Source: Duganella sp. BJB476 (GTDB taxonomy: Bacteria; Pseudomonadota; Gammaproteobacteria; Burkholderiales; Burkholderiaceae_D). From it: DNA of 64,000 nt. The notes under the pieces are model-generated. The model did not search any database. It had not been told where the DNA came from and was given only the letters and a program-made list of their open reading frames with translations. Position 1 is the stretch's first letter, and every line of letters begins with the position of its first letter. A program made the translations under genes and the position numbers. Location: NCBI RefSeq assembly GCF_003416895.1, contig NZ_QVIO01000010.1:148510-212509 (forward strand), written 5' to 3'. Shown one piece after another: positions 60,475 through 64,000 of this stretch.

Positions 60475-61400
60475 AAAAACGAGGGCTGGCCAAGGCCGGC
60501 TACGACAACGCCAAGAGCCTGCTCGACATCATCCGCGAGATCGGCGAAACGGCCACCAGCATGTGGTGGCGTTTCTTCGACTGGCTGGCGCAGGTGGAAT
60601 GGCGCAAGCTGATGATGGTGTGGCTGCTGTTGCTGCTGTTCGGCCTGACGCCGTTCGGCCTGCCCAAGCAGACCGTCGCCTTCATCGCGCTGTCGCTGGG
60701 CCTGAAGGTGCTGGCCGGCGGCAAGCGCAAGGCCGAGATCGAAGCGCGCGACGCCACCAGCCAGGCCGACGAGGAAGGCATGGAGCGGCGCGTGATCGAA
60801 GCGCGCATGGCGGCCCTGCAGGCGCAGGTCGAACCGCACTTCCTGTTCAACACGCTCGCGCTGATCGGCCAGCTGATCGAGACCGATCCGCCGCAGGCAG
60901 CCCGCATCCACCAGAACCTGATCGACTACCTGCGCGCCACCTTGCCGCAGATGCGCGCCAAGGGCAGCGGCACGCTGGGCCGGCAGATCGAGATGTCGCG
61001 CGCCTACCTGGCCATCATGCAGGCGCGCATGGGCGCGCGGCTGGCGGTGTCGGTCGACGTGCCGCCGGAAATGCTGAGCGCCACCTTCCCCGTGATGATG
61101 CTGCAGATCCTGATCGAGAACGCCATCAAGCACGGACTGGAACCGAAGATCGAAGGCGGCCGCATCGACATCCGCGCCAGCGTCGACGGCGCCATGCTGC
61201 AAGTGGACGTGCTGGACGACGGCATCGGTTTCAACATCCATGCCGGCGACGGCATCGGCCTGGCCAATGTGCGCGAGCGCTTGCGCATCCTGTACGGCAA
61301 CCGCGCGCAGCTGGTGATCGAAGCGCCGCTGACGGGCGGCACCCGCGCCAGCGTTCGCATACCCTATGCGCCGGATATTTTCGCCGGAGGCTCGAAATGA
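60471..61400 (+). CDS. LytS/YehU-type sensor histidine kinase
   Basis: 309 residues. Two membrane helices (LMMVWLLLLLFGLTPFGL and TVAFIALSLGLKVLAGG) with almost no periplasmic loop, then a His_kinase domain (ALQAQVEPHFLFNTLALIGQ, phosphoacceptor His in PHFLFN) and a HATPase_c domain (VMMLQILIENAIKHGLEPKI, then VLDDGIGFNIHAGDGIGLAN). Signal sensing must occur in the membrane or via the small protein upstream. ATGA overlaps join it to genes on both sides. Confidence 0.92.
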   Translation: MKKRGLAKAGYDNAKSLLDIIREIGETATSMWWRFFDWLAQVEWRKLMMVWLLLLLFGLTPFGLPKQTVAFIALSLGLKVLAGGKRKAEIEARDATSQADEEGMERRVIEARMAALQAQVEPHFLFNTLALIGQLIETDPPQAARIHQNLIDYLRATLPQMRAKGSGTLGRQIEMSRAYLAIMQARMGARLAVSVDVPPEMLSATFPVMMLQILIENAIKHGLEPKIEGGRIDIRASVDGAMLQVDVLDDGIGFNIHAGDGIGLANVRERLRILYGNRAQLVIEAPLTGGTRASVRIPYAPDIFAGGSK

Positions 61401-62182
61401 ATATCGCCACACCGGGCGGCCAGCGCCGCGCCACCGCGCTGATCGCCGACGACGAGGAACCGATGCGCCGCCAGCTGCGCGCGCGCCTGCTGGAAGCGTG
61501 GCCGGGACTGGAGATCGTCGCCGAGGCGGCCAACGGCATCGAGGCCGTGGCGCTGGCCGGCCAGTACCAGCCGGACATCGTGTTCCTCGACATCCGCATG
61601 CCCGGCCTGTCCGGCATCGAGGCGGCGCGCATGCTGTTCAACCGCTGCCACCTGGTGTTCGTGACGGCCTACGATCAATATGCGATCGAAGCCTTCGAAC
61701 AGGGCGCGCTCGATTATCTGCTGAAGCCGGCCGGCGGCGAGCGCCTGAAGACCACCTGCGCGCGCCTGCAATCGCTGATCGGCCAGCAGCCGTCCAACAT
61801 CGAGCGGCAGCTGAGCCAGTTGTTGTCCAGCCAGAGCAAGCCGACCGCCAAGCCGGACTACCTGCGCTGGATTCAGGCGGTGGTCGGCAGCAACCTGCGC
61901 ATGATCAGTACGCGCGAAGTGCTGTTCTTCCGCGCCGATGAAAAGTACACACGGGTACAGACCGCGCAGGCGGAGGTGTTGATACGCAAAACGCTGAAGG
62001 AGCTGGCCGACGAACTGGACCCGGACGAATTCTGGCGCATCCACCGCTCGACGCTGGTGCGGGTCGATGCCATCGAAGAAGTCACGCGCGACTTGCGCGG
62101 ACGGCAGATGGTGAAGATCCGCAACTTCGACGAACAGCTGGAAGTCAGCCGCGGAAATACCCACTTATTCCAGCAAATGTAA
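61397..62182 (+). CDS. LytTR-family response regulator
   Basis: 261 residues from ATG at 61397, with GGAGG six bases upstream. Receiver domain 12-130 with DDEEP, phospho-Asp65 in VFLDIRMPG and the KPA switch segment (YLLKPAGGER). The LytTR DNA-binding domain covers about 155-260 (VLFFRADEKYTRVQTAQAEV, FWRIHRSTLVRVDAI, LEVSRGNTHLFQQM). Partner of the kinase encoded before it. Targets unknown; in other species such pairs control surface or pyruvate-uptake genes. Confidence 0.94.
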   Translation: MNIATPGGQRRATALIADDEEPMRRQLRARLLEAWPGLEIVAEAANGIEAVALAGQYQPDIVFLDIRMPGLSGIEAARMLFNRCHLVFVTAYDQYAIEAFEQGALDYLLKPAGGERLKTTCARLQSLIGQQPSNIERQLSQLLSSQSKPTAKPDYLRWIQAVVGSNLRMISTREVLFFRADEKYTRVQTAQAEVLIRKTLKELADELDPDEFWRIHRSTLVRVDAIEEVTRDLRGRQMVKIRNFDEQLEVSRGNTHLFQQM

Positions 62183-62300
62183 TCTCCGTCTGATCGTTAT
62201 CAATATATACTTTCTTGCATCGTTCCGGCGCATCAGGCCGCCGAACGGATGGGGGTAAATATTGATCGAATCTGTTCCATACCACGACAGGGAGAAAACA

Positions 62301-62726
62301 ATGTCCAGCATACCCAAGCAAACGCGCAGCAACGTCATTCCATGCATGCGCTACCGCGACGCGCCAGCCGCCATCGACTGGCTGTGCACCACTTTCGGCT
62401 TTGAAGCGACGCTGGTGGTGCCGAACGAAGACGGCAGCATCGCCCACGCGCAACTCAGTTTCGGCAACGGCATGATCATGCTCGGTTCGGTGTTCGACAC
62501 CGAGTTCGGCCGCCTGATGAAGCAGCCTTCCGAGATCGGCCAATTCAACACGCAGAGTTCCTACCTGGTCGTCAACGACGCCGACAAGGTGTACGACAAC
62601 GTGAAGCAGGCCGGCGGCGAGATCCTGCTCGAGATCAAGGATGAGGAATACGGCGGACGCGGCTTCACCTGCCGCGACCCCGAGGGCCACATCTGGAGCA
62701 TCGGCACTTACGATCCGGCGGATTGA
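62301..62726 (+). CDS. VOC-family (glyoxalase/bleomycin-resistance fold) protein
   Basis: 141 residues from ATG at 62301 (MSSIPKQTRSNVIPCMRYRD), with GGGAG upstream. VOC fold like the PhnB-type and AraC-linked glyoxalase relatives (AAIDWLCTTFGFEATLVVPN, AHAQLSFGNGMIMLG, GRGFTCRDPEGHIWSIGTYD). Metal ligands His and Glu are plausible (IAHAQ, DPEGHIW). Reaction unknown. First of two VOC genes in tandem. Confidence 0.88.
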   Translation: MSSIPKQTRSNVIPCMRYRDAPAAIDWLCTTFGFEATLVVPNEDGSIAHAQLSFGNGMIMLGSVFDTEFGRLMKQPSEIGQFNTQSSYLVVNDADKVYDNVKQAGGEILLEIKDEEYGGRGFTCRDPEGHIWSIGTYDPAD

Positions 62727-62736
62727 GGAGCAGACC

Positions 62737-63123
62737 ATGGGACGTCCGGTACATTTTGAAATCCAGGCCAGCCAACCGCAGGTGCTGATCGATTTTTACG
62801 GCACGCTGTTCGGCTGGAGTTTCAACAAGTGGGAAGGCGGCGAATACTGGCTGATCGACACGGGCGATCCATTGCAGCGCGGCATCAACGGCGGCCTGCT
62901 GCCGCGCCAGGGTTCAGCGCCCGCGGCGATGCAGAGCGTGAACGCCTTCGTCTGCACGGTCGATGTCGAGCAGCTGGACGACACGCTGGCGCAGGTGGCC
63001 GCGCTGAAGGCGGAAGTGGTGGTGCCGAAGATGCCCATCCCCGGCATCGGCTGGCTGGCCTACGCCAAGGACCTCGACGGCAACATCTTCGGCATGATGC
63101 AAGCCGACGACAAGGCGACGTAG
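62737..63123 (+). CDS. VOC-family protein
   Basis: 128 residues from ATG at 62737 (MGRPVHFEIQASQPQVLIDF), with GAGGAG upstream. VOC domain with FYGTLFGWSFNKWEGGEYWL and WLAYAKDLDGNIFGMMQADD, the common variant seen in many glyoxalase-like hypotheticals. Ten bases after the previous VOC gene, so one operon. Function unknown. Confidence 0.88.
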   Translation: MGRPVHFEIQASQPQVLIDFYGTLFGWSFNKWEGGEYWLIDTGDPLQRGINGGLLPRQGSAPAAMQSVNAFVCTVDVEQLDDTLAQVAALKAEVVVPKMPIPGIGWLAYAKDLDGNIFGMMQADDKAT

Positions 63124-63620
63124 CTAGTAGCACAAGGCAAACGAGGCTGCTGTGCCGTTGTAAATACACGTCCAACGGTTCAGCAGGTCCCTGCCGATGA
63201 GGCTATCAATTCCCTGTCCAACCAGGCTAACCTCGATCAACGTAAGCATTGAAATACCGTAGGCCTTCGATCGTTTTCCGGTTATGAAGTGCATAGCATC
63301 GAAGAGTTGACACGCACGAGGAACTTGCTTGGCAGACGGCGTTTGCCGTAACACCGGTAGCGCTCGCCCGGCATGGCGATGAAGAGGAATGATCCAAGCT
63401 GGACAGCGTTGGTTTTCAGGGTTTTCGCGCTGCCACCTCAATTCGTTGTGATGCCCTACATCGAGAATCGTTTCGGACATCACCCACTTTCGTTCGCGGC
63501 ACCGGCTACGTCAGCGGTCGGCAGCAGGTTGAGCGATGCAATGCTGCGAATTGTGTTCGGCGCATGCACTGCGACAAAGTTCCCCACCACACGACAATCT
63601 ATCAGGCAAGTGATAAGCAG
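63124..63620 (-). pseudogene. Decayed retropepsin-like aspartyl protease gene
   Basis: Two pieces in different minus-strand frames read like one retropepsin-type protein. Piece one (63620-63480) is LLITCLIDCRVVGNFVAVHA followed by PNTIRSIASLNLLPTADV, close to the L-I-D-T-G-A-x-x-x-F motif but with D-C-R in place of D-T-G. Piece two (63483-63124) ends LIGRDLLNRWTCIYNG then a short hydrophobic tail, like the family's (I/L)GRDxL-xxxxxxYNG end. No single frame joins them, and the catalytic DTG is not intact. Could instead be unrelated sequence; evidence is short motifs only. Confidence 0.35.
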
Positions 63621-63681
63621 CTACTTGCGTTCAAAGGGATCGGCCTAGCCGTGTTGCTCCAATTGTGCAACAGATGTGTTC

Positions 63682-63726
63682 AATTGCGCTGAACCTTGAC
63701 CCGGGATTTGCATTGAATTCCGACCC
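63682..63726. repeat. Tandem 21-bp end repeats of the IS21-type element
   Basis: Copies at 63682-63702 and 63706-63726, 14 of 21 positions the same (A-T-T-G-C--TGAA----GACCC pattern). Multiple end repeats of this sort bind transposase in the IS21 family. Confidence 0.55.
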
Positions 63727-63744
63727 GTTCTTGTCCTGAAAATC

Positions 63745-63873
63745 TCAGTCTGCGCTGAGTCTGGATCTTCTCCCTTTTCCAAGTGGCTGCGGTGAACTGT
63801 TTTTAAATCGGTAGCTGTCATTACCGGTCTCAACGATGTGGCAGTGATGAGTGAGCCGATCAAGAAGTGCTGT
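63745..63873 (-). pseudogene. istB: istB fragment (3' end of IS21 helper ATPase)
   Basis: About 42 codons reading TALLDRLTHHCHIVETGND followed by SYRFKNS, the typical C-terminal end of IstB. All upstream parts, including Walker A and B, are gone. The frame continues upstream only into shadow codons that belong to the istA reading frame. Confidence 0.75.
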
Positions 63874-64000
63874 CTGTTCGTTTGCTCGCAGAAATGACCC
63901 ACTCTGTTTGACCCGCCTTCCACTGCCTGGCAAACGCTGCTACGCGGTCGTATGACCCTTCATAACCGAGCTCTCTCAGGTCTTCATGGATCTGTTTCAA
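63860..64000 (-). pseudogene. istA: istA fragment (IS21 transposase)
   Basis: 46 codons, LKQIHEDLRELGYEGSYDRV then AAFARQWKAGQTE, match the part of IstA before the catalytic domain. The frame meets a stop at 63862-63860, just after it runs into istB sequence near 63875. The catalytic DDE region is missing. More of the N-terminus may lie beyond the window. Confidence 0.75.

Larger units (their letters stand above)
63677..64000 (-). mobile_element. IS21-family element, deleted internally (left part outside window)
   Basis: The minus strand holds an istA piece, then directly an istB tail, and then an end carrying two related repeats. The istA and istB bodies between are missing, so the element cannot transpose by itself. 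The end nearest the window interior probably starts at TGTTCAATTGCG (63677). The other end lies beyond position 64000. Confidence 0.7.

Noticed and set aside
63373..63648. 91-codon plus-strand open frame
   Set aside because: Antisense to the decayed retropepsin-like pieces, with no start signal and no recognisable family.
1..64000. CRISPR array, prophage or secondary-metabolite cluster
   Set aside because: No regularly spaced repeats, no phage structural or integrase genes, and no PKS, NRPS or RiPP genes were found on either strand.

Overview
The window is a 64 kb chromosomal stretch of a GC-rich betaproteobacterium, most likely Oxalobacteraceae (Massilia, Duganella or Janthinobacterium type). 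This is inferred from the obgE-rpmA-rplU/ispB arrangement, the many PEP-CTERM surface proteins, the large TonB-dependent receptors and the number of LysR regulators. It is not based on any database match. No prophage, CRISPR array, rRNA or secondary-metabolite cluster is visible.

Layout. 1-3.1 kb: core genes, with obgE (cut by the window edge), rpmA and rplU on minus and ispB divergent. 3.1-8.3 kb (minus): a secreted ankyrin-like protein, arsC, an LptA-like/Sel1-repeat protein and a TonB-dependent receptor. 8.5-15 kb: tRNA-Pro(CGG), an unusual J-domain/TonB fusion protein, an orphan periplasmic binding protein, two PEP-CTERM proteins, and a LysR/pirin/DoxX unit. 15-25 kb: an ICL/PEP-mutase-like enzyme, DNA polymerase II behind a perfect SOS box, a long hairpin element, a second receptor with a LacI-type regulator and candidate operator, then acyl-CoA dehydrogenase, a histidine phosphatase and a LysR gene. 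25-29 kb: the pqiABC lipid-transport operon and another orphan binding protein.

29.5-41 kb is purine-related. It holds a thioesterase, an M20 hydrolase, the membrane urate hydroxylase PuuD, a divergent LysR, and a fused OHCU decarboxylase/allantoate amidohydrolase. It is followed by a three-gene operon for a Tat-exported molybdenum hydroxylase, its 2Fe-2S subunit and a triheme cytochrome c. 41-44 kb encodes a TPR/glycosyltransferase-like protein and a PAS-GGDEF-EAL protein.

44-57.3 kb is a complete reductive pyrimidine catabolic system. The minus-strand operon runs omega-amino-acid transaminase, alanine dehydrogenase, (methyl)malonate-semialdehyde dehydrogenase, PreT, PreA, NCS1 transporter, dihydropyrimidinase, beta-ureidopropionase. 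Divergent from it are two overlapping regulator genes (MocR type and RutR type). The gene set predicts uracil/thymine import, ring reduction, two hydrolyses, transamination of beta-alanine, oxidation of the semialdehyde to acyl-CoA, and recycling of alanine to pyruvate. The divergent promoter region carries a RutR-like operator and two further inverted repeats.

57-64 kb: two choice-of-anchor-A PEP-CTERM proteins, a GNAT acetyltransferase, a small membrane protein/LytS-type kinase/LytTR regulator operon, two VOC-family proteins, and a decayed tail. The tail contains fragments of a retropepsin-like gene and of an IS21-family element, both broken.
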